From: Prochloron didemni P4-Papua_New_Guinea | GTDB lineage: Bacteria > Cyanobacteriota > Cyanobacteriia > Cyanobacteriales > Prochloraceae | NCBI GenBank assembly: GCA_000252485.1 | Contig: JH611072.1 | Location: 1-32,153 of the forward strand | DNA: 32,153 bases | Direction of reading: 5' to 3' | Shown here: piece after piece, positions 23,631 to 30,552 of the stretch | Numbering within the stretch: position 1 is the stretch's first letter | How the letters are laid out: each line of letters starts with the position of its first letter | The notes under the pieces: model-generated | Database searches by the model: none | Seen by the model: the letters and a program-made list of their open reading frames with translations, nothing else | What the model was told of the DNA's origin: nothing | Program-made: the position numbers and the translations under genes

Positions 23631-25016
23631 ATGTCATCATCTTCAGATTGGAAATGCACCAAAGTAGCAACTGAGCCTGGCTATTCTATTTGTCAACGCG
23701 GCAGCCATTGCAATGGGACGTTTATCCGAGTCTACATCCCAGATGCTGCTGCCCAGCCCGGACACCCTCTCAAAGCAATCCTCTATTTACATGGATTTGC
23801 CCTCTGTATGCCCTCCTTTTATGAGGCACATCTCATTGATTTGGTGAAAAAGGGATATATCGTCTTTTTTCCAGATTTTCAACGCAGTTGCTATCCCAAT
23901 ACCCTACCCCAAGACCCGACACCCCAACGAATCTCTAAGGCTCGTTTCAAGACCTGGTGGTCCATTGCCAGGCCGCCGGCTTCCGAATCGCACAAATTGA
24001 TGGATGACATCTGTTCAAAAGTGTGCGAAGAGCACCATGTAGATGGGGTAGATAAGGCTTTAGGTCCTGGATTACAGGAGTCCACCGCTGAGGAATTACG
24101 GGGAGTGGCTCAATCTTTGTTATTAATTATTGTGCTGCTCAATATTATCAGTTTGTTTCGGCGGGAGTATGGAAAGAACTTAATCCATCTGTTATCTACA
24201 GTCGGACTCAGTTTGCTTCATTCTCCGGCGCAATGGCTCGAGGATGCGATCGCCCTCACCGAAGAGGCCTGGGAGTCTCTGTCCGATCGGGAGCAATATT
24301 CCCATTGGGATCGCAAAACCTTGGAGAAGTTTGCCTTTGGTCATTCCTTGGGCGGTTTATTGGCTTTGAGCGTGCCTTTTGAGCTGAAACACAAACCAAA
24401 CCATTGGTTTGTCCCCAAGCGAATTGTCGTGGCAGATCCTGCGGCGAGTACGGATATGGGGATTCCCCATTTTGTGATTTGCATCTTGAGGTTATTTAAC
24501 GTTCCATTTACGAAAGATCCGATTCGGATTCAAGACACCGGCAAGGATCTCGTGGAACCCGTGGCAATTTTGCATGGCGGAGCCGATAAGTTAGTTCCAC
24601 CGCGCCAATGGATGAGTGCTTCTGGCCGCGAGTCTGACAATTATAAAGCGATCGCGAGTAAGGAAAAGGAGATTTATTTTTCCTATTCCAACCCGACAAA
24701 GGAGCCCCCACTGGTCGCATTTCACAATCAGGCGGTGACCTCTACCCAATACTATGGTGATGGGCTGTTCCGACATTTTGGTGGGGTAAAACACGGCCCC
24801 AATGCCTATAACAGCGAATATGTTTGGCCTGGTGTTGAGAAAATATTCGATGGAACCGCCAGCCCAGAAAATCTGCTCTCCCATCTCGAGACTCCGGATT
24901 TTCAGGTGAAGACTACTCCTCCCTCTCGTTGCTTGAAATTGCTCGCCAAGATTGTGGGGATTGGCCTGTTGCTGGGAGTGGGGTATTATCTCTGGACAGT
25001 TATCGCGATCGCATAA
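23631..25016 (+). CDS. Alpha/beta hydrolase with C-terminal membrane anchor
   Basis: This is a 461-residue protein. ILYLHGF provides the oxyanion-hole region. GHSLGG holds the nucleophile (Ser239). LHGGADKLVPP carries the likely acid and FGGVKHGPNAYN the likely His. A long insert (about 90-215) contains a hydrophobic segment (SLLLIIVLLNIISLF), and the C-terminus is a single membrane helix (AKIVGIGLLLGVGYYLWTVI). The overall fold recalls chlorophyllase or dienelactone-hydrolase-type esterases; the substrate is unknown. Start: ATG 23631 after AAGGAAG rather than an upstream TTG. It appears more GC-rich than its neighbours and lies between two long direct repeats. Confidence 0.8.
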   Translation: MSSSSDWKCTKVATEPGYSICQRGSHCNGTFIRVYIPDAAAQPGHPLKAILYLHGFALCMPSFYEAHLIDLVKKGYIVFFPDFQRSCYPNTLPQDPTPQRISKARFKTWWSIARPPASESHKLMDDICSKVCEEHHVDGVDKALGPGLQESTAEELRGVAQSLLLIIVLLNIISLFRREYGKNLIHLLSTVGLSLLHSPAQWLEDAIALTEEAWESLSDREQYSHWDRKTLEKFAFGHSLGGLLALSVPFELKHKPNHWFVPKRIVVADPAASTDMGIPHFVICILRLFNVPFTKDPIRIQDTGKDLVEPVAILHGGADKLVPPRQWMSASGRESDNYKAIASKEKEIYFSYSNPTKEPPLVAFHNQAVTSTQYYGDGLFRHFGGVKHGPNAYNSEYVWPGVEKIFDGTASPENLLSHLETPDFQVKTTPPSRCLKLLAKIVGIGLLLGVGYYLWTVIAIA

Positions 25017-25159
25017 TTATCTATCTGGTTGTCGGGCGTTCTTTGCGTGATCGCAATCGATCTCTTTGGCCAGCCTAATATCCCACTGATTTATCGGCGT
25101 TGTAAAATTGTAGGGTGACGTGGTACGATCCAGGTGACTAAATCTTTTGATATACTCCT

Positions 25160-25384
25160 ATGATTTGTCCCGAATGCCAATCAACACATATTAATAAAAA
25201 TGGTCATAAAAGAGGAAAACAAAACTATCAATTGCTTTGATTGTCAGACTCAGTTTCTAGAAGATTACTCCCACAGAGGTTATCTAGAAAGCGTTAAAAG
25301 ACACTGTCTACATTTGTATGTAGAAGGAAACGGCTTGCGTCGTATATCGAGATTAACTGGTGTTTCTCATACCACAGTAGATTA
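25160..25384 (+). pseudogene. IS1-like transposase, frameshifted and truncated
   Basis: The frame starts MICPECQSTHINKNGHKRGK, a Cys2-type zinc finger seen in IS1-family InsA-like proteins. It continues after an extra T at 25232-25233 as CFDCQTQFLEDYSHRGY and then LRRISRLTGVSHTTV (helix-turn-helix). It is cut off exactly where the long repeat copy B begins, losing the catalytic region. A possible left element end, GGGTGACGTGGTACG, lies about 50 bp upstream. It is non-functional. Confidence 0.8.
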
Positions 25385-25696
25385 AATTGTAGGTTGGGTT
25401 GAGGTAACGAAACCCAACAGCCCAGGAGATTTGTGTCGAGTTTCTCTATCGGGAGAGCCAACCTACTGTTGTTCTACTATATATTTTATTAACCTAGGGG
25501 TTGACAGCAAGAGATTTAGTTTGCTATTATTAAAGTGTGTCTCAAGGGGGAACGAGCCGGAGACTGATCGGCTTCGCTCCTTCCCTGTGGGACTCCCAGT
25601 GTCAGGAGCCAGGAGACCGATCAGCTTCTCGCTCCCTGTCGCTGCGCGGTCCCGCAGGGATCTGCTCCGCAGCACACGCAGTGGCAGGCTTCGCCT

Positions 25697-25724
25697 GATC
25701 GCGAAGCGCCGCTCTTAGCGATCG
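25697..25724. repeat. 28-bp HIP1-associated repeat, second copy
   Basis: These 28 bp are identical to the copy inserted in the response regulator at 8613-8640. Confidence 0.9.
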
Positions 25725-25824
25725 CCTTTAGTCCAATTAAGACAACAAACAGAAAAATTGGCAAATTCCTCTAGCTAGTAATAGGCAAAAGATTTTGAAT
25801 TGATAATAGAAAAATCAAATCAGC

Positions 25825-25889
25825 AAAGAAACCGGGTTTCTGCTATTACTTTGGTAACAATACCGAGATTTTGGTAAGAAACCCGGTTA
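25825..25889. repeat. AGAAACCGGGTTTCT palindromic element, copy 2
   Basis: Its internal bases are nearly identical to copy 1 (CTATTACTTTGGTAACAATA, then CCGAGATTTTG). The right end has diverged to AGAAACCCGGTTAT. Confidence 0.8.
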
Positions 25890-25917
25890 TCTTATCCAGA
25901 CTATTGCGATTTGATTA

Positions 25918-26958
25918 ATGATGGAAAATCCTTTGATAAGAGGGGAGTTAGATCCCCCCCAGCCCCCCTTAATAAGGGGGGAGTTAGAGAATACAGCATT
26001 AGGTTGCTTGTTAGGAGCTTTAATCGGAGATGCAGCGGGAGCAACCTTAGAATTTCTAGGACGGAAACCCACTGCTGCCGATGTAGATTTTGCTTTAACT
26101 CTACCAGGAGGAGGTTGCTGGGAACTTGCTCCCGGTCAAGTTACCGACGACGGGGAATTAACTCTTTGTTTAGCTGCTGCTTTAGCTGATAATTCTAGTT
26201 TTTCTCTGGAAGCCATTGCTCGTAATTATGCCAGATGGGTGGATTCGGAACCTTTCGATATAGGCATGACCACTGCTAGAACTTTAGGTTCTTATGCCGA
26301 ATCTAAATGGCAAGAACTAAGGAAAAAAGAAGGCTATGCTGGGGTCATGACTGCGGCAGCTAAATCTCGCTCCATGGATTCTAAAGCTAACGGTAGTTTG
26401 ATGCGAATTTCTCCTTTGGGAGTTTGGGGCTATAAGTATAAAGATGAAGAATTAGCTAATTTTGCACGGCTTGATTCTGGTTTATCTCATCCCAATCCGA
26501 GTTGCGGCGATGCCGTTGCTTGTTATACTATTGCGATTGCTAGTTTAATGAGGGAAAAGGGGGATAGGGAAACTGCTTTTACTAGAGCAAAAAACTGGGC
26601 AGTAGCTAATGCTAATGGAGAGGTTGGCAGTTGGTTGGAAGATGGGGAAAATAATCTGGATATTCCTTATTCTCCTCACATTGGTTTTGTGAAAATTGCT
26701 TTTACTCATGCTTTCAGACATTTATTGCTGGGTTCTGATTGGGTTACGGCTATTCGGGAAACTCTTTTAGGAGGTGGAGATACGGATACTAATGCCTGTA
26801 TTGTAGGTGGTTTGGTAGGGGCTGCAGTTGGTGCTGAGGGTATTCCCAAGGAGATGAAAAATAAGGTTCTTAATTGTAATTTGGGATTGGGGAAGAATCC
26901 TCGACCTGGTTTTTTACATCCTTCTCAAATAGTGGGATTTGTTGAAAAGCTTGTTTAA
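25918..26958 (+). CDS. ADP-ribosylglycohydrolase (DraG-like)
   Basis: This is a 346-residue protein. LGALIGDAAGATLEF opens the fold. TDDGELTLCLAAAL supplies the first metal-binding acidic cluster. NGSLMRISPLG, LSHPNPSCGDAV and LLGGGDTDTNACIVGG complete the binuclear Mg/Mn site of the family, which removes ADP-ribose from modified proteins or nucleic acids. No nitrogenase genes are near, so it need not be the nitrogenase-reductase activator. Its first roughly 20 residues (NPLIRGELDPPQPPLIRGE) are encoded by a C/G-tract repeat. No strong Shine-Dalgarno is seen before the double ATG. Confidence 0.9.
   Translation: MMENPLIRGELDPPQPPLIRGELENTALGCLLGALIGDAAGATLEFLGRKPTAADVDFALTLPGGGCWELAPGQVTDDGELTLCLAAALADNSSFSLEAIARNYARWVDSEPFDIGMTTARTLGSYAESKWQELRKKEGYAGVMTAAAKSRSMDSKANGSLMRISPLGVWGYKYKDEELANFARLDSGLSHPNPSCGDAVACYTIAIASLMREKGDRETAFTRAKNWAVANANGEVGSWLEDGENNLDIPYSPHIGFVKIAFTHAFRHLLLGSDWVTAIRETLLGGGDTDTNACIVGGLVGAAVGAEGIPKEMKNKVLNCNLGLGKNPRPGFLHPSQIVGFVEKLV
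25935..25990. repeat. C/G-tract palindromic repeat in the gene start
   Basis: Two GGGGAGTTAGA direct repeats flank CCCCCCC, AGCCCCCC and TTAATAAGGGGGG, the last forming a hairpin. GATCCCCCCCAGCCCCC also ends the window (32137-32153). It encodes the proline-rich N-terminal extension of the ADP-ribosylglycohydrolase. Confidence 0.8.
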
Positions 26959-26981
26959 GCAGTTGATAACTCCTGAGGTCG

Positions 26982-27014
26982 AATTCAAAATTCAAAATTC
27001 AAAATTCAAAATTT
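26982..27014. repeat. AATTCAAA tandem repeat
   Basis: Four to five AATTCAAA units stand 24 bp after the ADP-ribosylglycohydrolase stop. The inverse orientation is at 30456-30488. The interval 26959-27235 otherwise holds only GTTGACAGTT repeats and repeat C; no gene is seen. Confidence 0.85.
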
Positions 27015-27112
27015 AATTCGTGGCGAATGTCTCCGCAAAAAATGGCAGAAACTATACTCGCCTTATCCCTCTTGCTTTTTAGCTTGTTGTCAATTTTCAG
27101 ATTCGGTCGAGT

Positions 27113-27204
27113 TGACAGTTGACAGCAAGAGATTTAGTTTGCTATTCTTAAACTGGGGGAAAGTGGCGGCCTTAAAAAAAAGCTTGTTGAAGCGGCAAGA
27201 ATAA
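27113..27204 (+). repeat. Repeat C, copy 2, upstream of the toxin-antitoxin pair
   Basis: TTGACAGCAAGAGATTTAG is followed by TTTGCTATTCTT, a promoter-like pair (TTGACA, 18 bp, TATTCT). The conserved block follows up to GGCAAGAATAATG. It ends about 30 bp before the antitoxin start, with AAGGAG in between, so it may supply the promoter. Confidence 0.7.
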
Positions 27205-27235
27205 TGTCTTTATAACAAAAGGAGATTAAACCATT

Positions 27236-27502
27236 ATGACTCATGCTGAAATAAAACAAAGAATAAGCAATAAACTTGAAGCTCTAACCAAAGAACAATT
27301 AACTTTAATAGATAATTTCTTGACCAATCTAAGTTCTTGCGTTCAAAACCAGACAGCCTCAAATCTAAGCTCAAAATCAGAACAAGAAAGGAAAGAGTTG
27401 ATTCGCTCGTTTAGGGGGAAATATGCTCATATTCCTACCAGTAGTGAAAATTTTGCTGGTCGGAAACAAGAAGAAATTGATTGGGAAAATAGGAATAGAT
27501 GA
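27236..27502 (+). CDS. Putative antitoxin of a VapBC-like pair
   Basis: This is an 88-residue hydrophilic protein. An N-terminal helical part (EIKQRISNKLEALTKEQLTL, IDNFLTNLSS) is followed by a low-complexity Ser/Asn linker. The C-terminal tail (RSFRGKYAHIP, then EEIDWENRNR) is typical of antitoxins that wrap a PIN toxin. There is no clear AbrB or ribbon-helix-helix signature. The assignment rests on size and on the 4-bp overlap (ATGA) with the PIN gene. GGAG lies 11 bp before the start. Confidence 0.7.
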   Translation: MTHAEIKQRISNKLEALTKEQLTLIDNFLTNLSSCVQNQTASNLSSKSEQERKELIRSFRGKYAHIPTSSENFAGRKQEEIDWENRNR

Positions 27503-27903
27503 ATATTATTTTAGACGCTTGTGCTGTTATTGCTTTTTTCCAGAATGAAACCGGAGCAGAAAATGTTGAAAATATTATCTTGGATTCTAACAACTACTGT
27601 ATGATTCATGCTATCAATTCCTGCGAGGTATATTATGATTTTTATCGCAGTGCAGGTGAAACGGAAGCTAATAAGGTTATTGAAGATTTAGAAAATCTTA
27701 ATATCACAATTAGGTACGATCTGACAGCTCATTTTTGCCAACAAGTAGGAAAGTATAAAGCAATAATTAAACGAATTTCTTTAGCTGATTGTTTTGCGTT
27801 GGCTTTAGCTAACCAAGAAAAGGGAATCTTAGTTACTTCTGACAGAAAAGAATTTGAACCGGTGATTTCTCTTAATATTTGTCAAATTAATTTCATTCGT
27901 TAA
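27499..27903 (+). CDS. PIN-domain toxin (VapC-like)
   Basis: This 134-residue PIN-domain ribonuclease has the acidic residues expected for the metal site: Asp in IILDACAVIAFF, Glu in INSCEVYYDFYR, Asp in ISLADCFALALA and Asp in LVTSDRKEF. Such toxins cleave specific RNAs to arrest growth until bound by the cognate antitoxin. It overlaps the upstream gene by 4 bp. Both genes lie between two copies of repeat C, suggesting acquisition as a cassette. Confidence 0.88.
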   Translation: MNIILDACAVIAFFQNETGAENVENIILDSNNYCMIHAINSCEVYYDFYRSAGETEANKVIEDLENLNITIRYDLTAHFCQQVGKYKAIIKRISLADCFALALANQEKGILVTSDRKEFEPVISLNICQINFIR

Positions 27904-27912
27904 TTTAGAGGT

Positions 27913-28025
27913 GGACAAATAGAGATTTAGTTTGCTATTCTTAAACTGGGGGAAAGTGGCGGCCTAAAAAAAAGCTTGTTGAAGCGGCAAGAATAATCTC
28001 TTGAGAGAATTAGGATTTTGATGGT
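27913..28025 (+). repeat. Repeat C, copy 3, upstream of the ATPase pair
   Basis: This copy has AGAGATTTAGTTTGCTATTC, the GGGAAAGTGGCGGCCT block, the A8 run, GCTTGTTGAAGC and the TCTCTTGAGAGA palindrome. It lies about 125 bp before the AAA ATPase start. The -35-like hexamer here is TGGACA rather than TTGACA. Confidence 0.75.
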
Positions 28026-28148
28026 TTGGCGATCCCTGCGCGATCGCCCTTTATGATGGTTTCGCGGCTGCAACCTTTCCGGCAAAAGACGGTCAGAGTT
28101 TTGAACCCCCAAACTGGTATTGTCTTAGAATAAGCCAAAGCTAGCACC

Positions 28149-29261
28149 ATGCAAAATTACCTAGATTATATTTCTATTAAGGGCTTTCGCAGTATCCGGG
28201 CGATCGAAAAGCTAAAACTACGCCCCATCAATATTTTGATAGGGGCTAACGGTTCTGGAAAATCTAACTTTGTGGAAATATTTTCTTTTTTAAATGCTAT
28301 TCGTCGCGGTAGATTGCGAAATTATACAGCAGAACGAGGTGGCGCAGATACAATTTTGCATTTTGGCTCAAAAATAACGCCATTTATATATTTTAAAATC
28401 TCCTTTAACGATGAAATTAATGGATATGAAATATTATTAAGAACCACAGATAAAGACGAATTTTATCTTGACGATGATGAATTGTGTTGGTTTTGGAATA
28501 AGAAACACCCAAAACCGTTAACATATCTCTTACAATCAGAAGGTGGTGAAGCTGGTATTAGTCAACCTCAACCTGCTCAAGAGGTTCCTCATTGGGTGCA
28601 GAGGCGTCTTGATAGTTGGCGAGTTTATCACTTTCACGATACGAGCCAACAGTCACCAATCAAACGAACCTCAGATATTAATGATAATCAGTTTTTGCGA
28701 CCTGATGGCTCGAATCTTCCTGCCTATCTACTTTTATTAAAAGAAAAACAACCATCTGAGTATGGTTTGATACGGGATATAACCCGCAGAGTCACACCTT
28801 TTTTCGATGACTTTCAATTAGCTCCGTTGCTTCTCAATCAAAATAAGATTCGCCTGGAATGGACTCACAAGTTCTCAGACCAATATTTTGATGTTTCGTC
28901 TCTATCCGATGGGACAATACGCTTCATTTGTCTGGCGACATTATTGCTTCAACCCGTCCCAGAACGCCCTTCTATTATTCTTTTAGATGAGCCAGAGCTT
29001 GGTTTGCATCCTTATGCCATTTCGATGTTGGCAAATATGGTCAAATCTGCTGCTACGGAAACTCAGGTTATTATTTCTACACAATCGCCCTTGCTTCTCG
29101 ATTATTTTGAACCAGAAGATATTTTGGTGACCGAGTTAGAAGATGGAGCCACAACTCTAACTCGCTTGCAATCTAGCGAATTGGAGGAATGGCTGGAAGA
29201 GTATAGTTTGGGACAGCTTTGGGAAAAAAATCAATTTGGGGGCAGACCTAAACATGGTTAG
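28149..29261 (+). CDS. AAA family ATPase (RecF/OLD-like)
   Basis: This is a 370-residue ABC-type ATPase. ISIKGFRSI leads to Walker A GANGSGKSN (32-40). A middle lid of about 200 residues follows. The signature is SLSDGTIRF (251-259), Walker B is IILLDEPELGLHP (Asp280, Glu281) and the switch region is VIISTQSPLLLDYFEPEDI. This places it with the AAA_21/AAA_15 group found in OLD, PARIS AriA and other defence ATPases. The downstream TOPRIM-like gene overlaps its end by 8 bp, implying a coupled two-subunit system. A role in phage or plasmid exclusion is inferred. Confidence 0.9.
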   Translation: MQNYLDYISIKGFRSIRAIEKLKLRPINILIGANGSGKSNFVEIFSFLNAIRRGRLRNYTAERGGADTILHFGSKITPFIYFKISFNDEINGYEILLRTTDKDEFYLDDDELCWFWNKKHPKPLTYLLQSEGGEAGISQPQPAQEVPHWVQRRLDSWRVYHFHDTSQQSPIKRTSDINDNQFLRPDGSNLPAYLLLLKEKQPSEYGLIRDITRRVTPFFDDFQLAPLLLNQNKIRLEWTHKFSDQYFDVSSLSDGTIRFICLATLLLQPVPERPSIILLDEPELGLHPYAISMLANMVKSAATETQVIISTQSPLLLDYFEPEDILVTELEDGATTLTRLQSSELEEWLEEYSLGQLWEKNQFGGRPKHG

Positions 29262-29952
29262 ATTGTTGGTAATTGTAGAAGGAGAAACAGAAGAGACTTT
29301 TGTCAATGAGCTTTTGGCACCGCATCTTTATAAGAAAGGATTTCTTGCAGTTAGCGCTAAGTTGATGGGTAATGCTCGCAAACGAGATCGACGGGGTGGA
29401 ATTAGACCGTGGCCGGGAGTACGAGAAGAAATTATACGACATCTCAATACGGATAAAAATATATATGTTTCAACAATGGTAGATTATTATGCTTTGCCAG
29501 GAGGAGAAGACAATCCCAATGCATGGCCAGGGCGATTCCAAGCGGTATCGTTAAATTTTGACGATAAGGCTCAACATGTTGAAGCAAAACTTCAGCAAGA
29601 TCTTGCTACTTACAGTCCACAATCATTCAAGACAGAAAGATTTATTCCCTATATTATGATGCATGAGTTTGAAGGATTGCTATTTAGCGACTGCAAGGAA
29701 CTTGCTAGCAGTATCGCTAGGGAGGACTTAGCCACTCGGTTTCAAAACATTCGTGATCGCTACCCTTCTCCAGAAGAAATTAATGATTCTCCCCAAACTC
29801 ATCCATCTCAAAGAATCAAAGATTTGATGCCCGAGTACCAAAAGCCCCTACACGGTAATTTGGCAGCAATTGCTATTGGGCTTGAGACTTTTCGCCAGGA
29901 ATGTCCCGGATTTCGGCGCTGGTTAGAGAGAATCGAAGGGATAAAGCTTTGA
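29254..29952 (+). CDS. DUF4276 (TOPRIM-like) protein, partner of the ATPase
   Basis: This is a 232-residue protein from the ATG at 29254 (GGGGG 11 bases upstream; a TTG at 29236 is the alternative). RLLVIVEGETEETFV has the conserved Glu9 of TOPRIM-type active sites. TMVDYYALPG (Asp77) and MHEFEGLLFSD supply further acidic residues typical of DUF4276. TOPRIM partners of AAA ATPases in OLD and PARIS are nucleases, so this is likely the effector nuclease. Activity is inferred. It is followed only by repeats. Confidence 0.85.
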   Translation: MVRLLVIVEGETEETFVNELLAPHLYKKGFLAVSAKLMGNARKRDRRGGIRPWPGVREEIIRHLNTDKNIYVSTMVDYYALPGGEDNPNAWPGRFQAVSLNFDDKAQHVEAKLQQDLATYSPQSFKTERFIPYIMMHEFEGLLFSDCKELASSIAREDLATRFQNIRDRYPSPEEINDSPQTHPSQRIKDLMPEYQKPLHGNLAAIAIGLETFRQECPGFRRWLERIEGIKL

Positions 29953-30214
29953 GGGCGATCCACCTATTTAGGTGATCGCGCTACTACGGAGAAATTTACT
30001 CTATTTACGAAGGAATGGGGGTTGACAAAGACGAATTTTCGGTTAATATTTAAATAGAGCATGAAATTGTAATTTGGGAAGAGTGTAGCAAAAAAAAGTT
30101 AATTTGTAGGGTGCGGGCGCTAAGAGCGGCGCTTCGCGAGCGCAACGCACCACCAGGGTTACGCTGTTGGGTTTCGTGCCTCAACTTTTTTTATTTTGTG
30201 GAATAGATTTCTGC
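29953..30214. other. Repeat-rich intergenic region
   Basis: This region contains ATCGCGCTACTACGGAGAAA (near-copy of 23279-23306) and a TTGACA (30022-30027) with AATATT 17 bp on. The 28-bp family repeat is inverted at 30119-30138. I find no gene on either strand. Confidence 0.6.
30119..30138. repeat. HIP1-associated repeat, inverted third copy
   Basis: GCTAAGAGCGGCGCTTCGCG is the exact reverse complement of the core inserted in the response regulator gene. Confidence 0.85.
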
Positions 30215-30282
30215 CAAGAAACCGGGTTTCTACCATGATTTTGGTAGCTATACCTAAGATTGGCAAAAGAAACCCGGTTTCT
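30215..30282. repeat. AGAAACCGGGTTTCT palindromic element, copy 3
   Basis: Ends are identical to copies 1 and 2 but the interior differs (CCATGATTTTGGTAGC), as expected when only the inverted ends are conserved. Confidence 0.8.
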
Positions 30283-30335
30283 AACCTCGGCCTTTCGCCT
30301 AACTACAACACCAATTTTGTGGTTTGTTGGGCCTG

Positions 30336-30355
30336 CCCTGAGCGTAGTCGAAGGG
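30336..30355. repeat. CCCTGAGCGTAGTCGAAGGG palindromic repeat
   Basis: This is the inverted near-copy of 2274-2293. Confidence 0.7.
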
Positions 30356-30455
30356 TTTCGTGGGTCACCCAACCTACAGTTGCTACCTATTATAGCACTA
30401 CTCATTTAGGTTAGGACATTAATAAAGCCTGAAACCTAGTCATAGCCGTCTTTAT

Positions 30456-30488
30456 GAATTTTGAATTTTGAATTTTGAATTTTGAATT
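30456..30488. repeat. GAATTTT tandem repeat
   Basis: About four GAATTTT(T) units are the inverse of the array at 26982-27014. The two arrays bracket the toxin-antitoxin and ATPase genes. Confidence 0.85.
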
Positions 30489-30552
30489 GCGCGTAGCGCT
30501 ATACCCTGTTGGACGGTTTACAATTCTCAATAGAAAAACAAATAGGGAAAAA

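Larger units (their letters stand above)
25381..25895. repeat. Long repeat, copy B
   Basis: This copy is homologous to 22861-23260 in the same orientation but is longer in the middle (about 25546-25724). The middle has GC-rich REP units such as GATCGGCTTCGCTCC and CTCGCTCCCTGTCGCTGCGC, plus the 28-bp HIP1-associated repeat. No gene is supported here; the 95-codon plus-strand frame is repeat-derived. Confidence 0.9.

Noticed and set aside
25020-25112. In-frame open stretch of about 30 codons after the hydrolase stop
   Set aside because: It has no start codon context and no recognisable similarity; treated as intergenic.
25431-25718. Arg/Ser-rich frame of 95 codons in long repeat B
   Set aside because: It is composed of GC-rich palindromic repeats and is not kept in copy A.
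30475-30552. Longer N-terminus of aminopeptidase P
   Set aside because: The extra 26 codons derive from the GAATTTT repeat and are absent from the family N-terminus.
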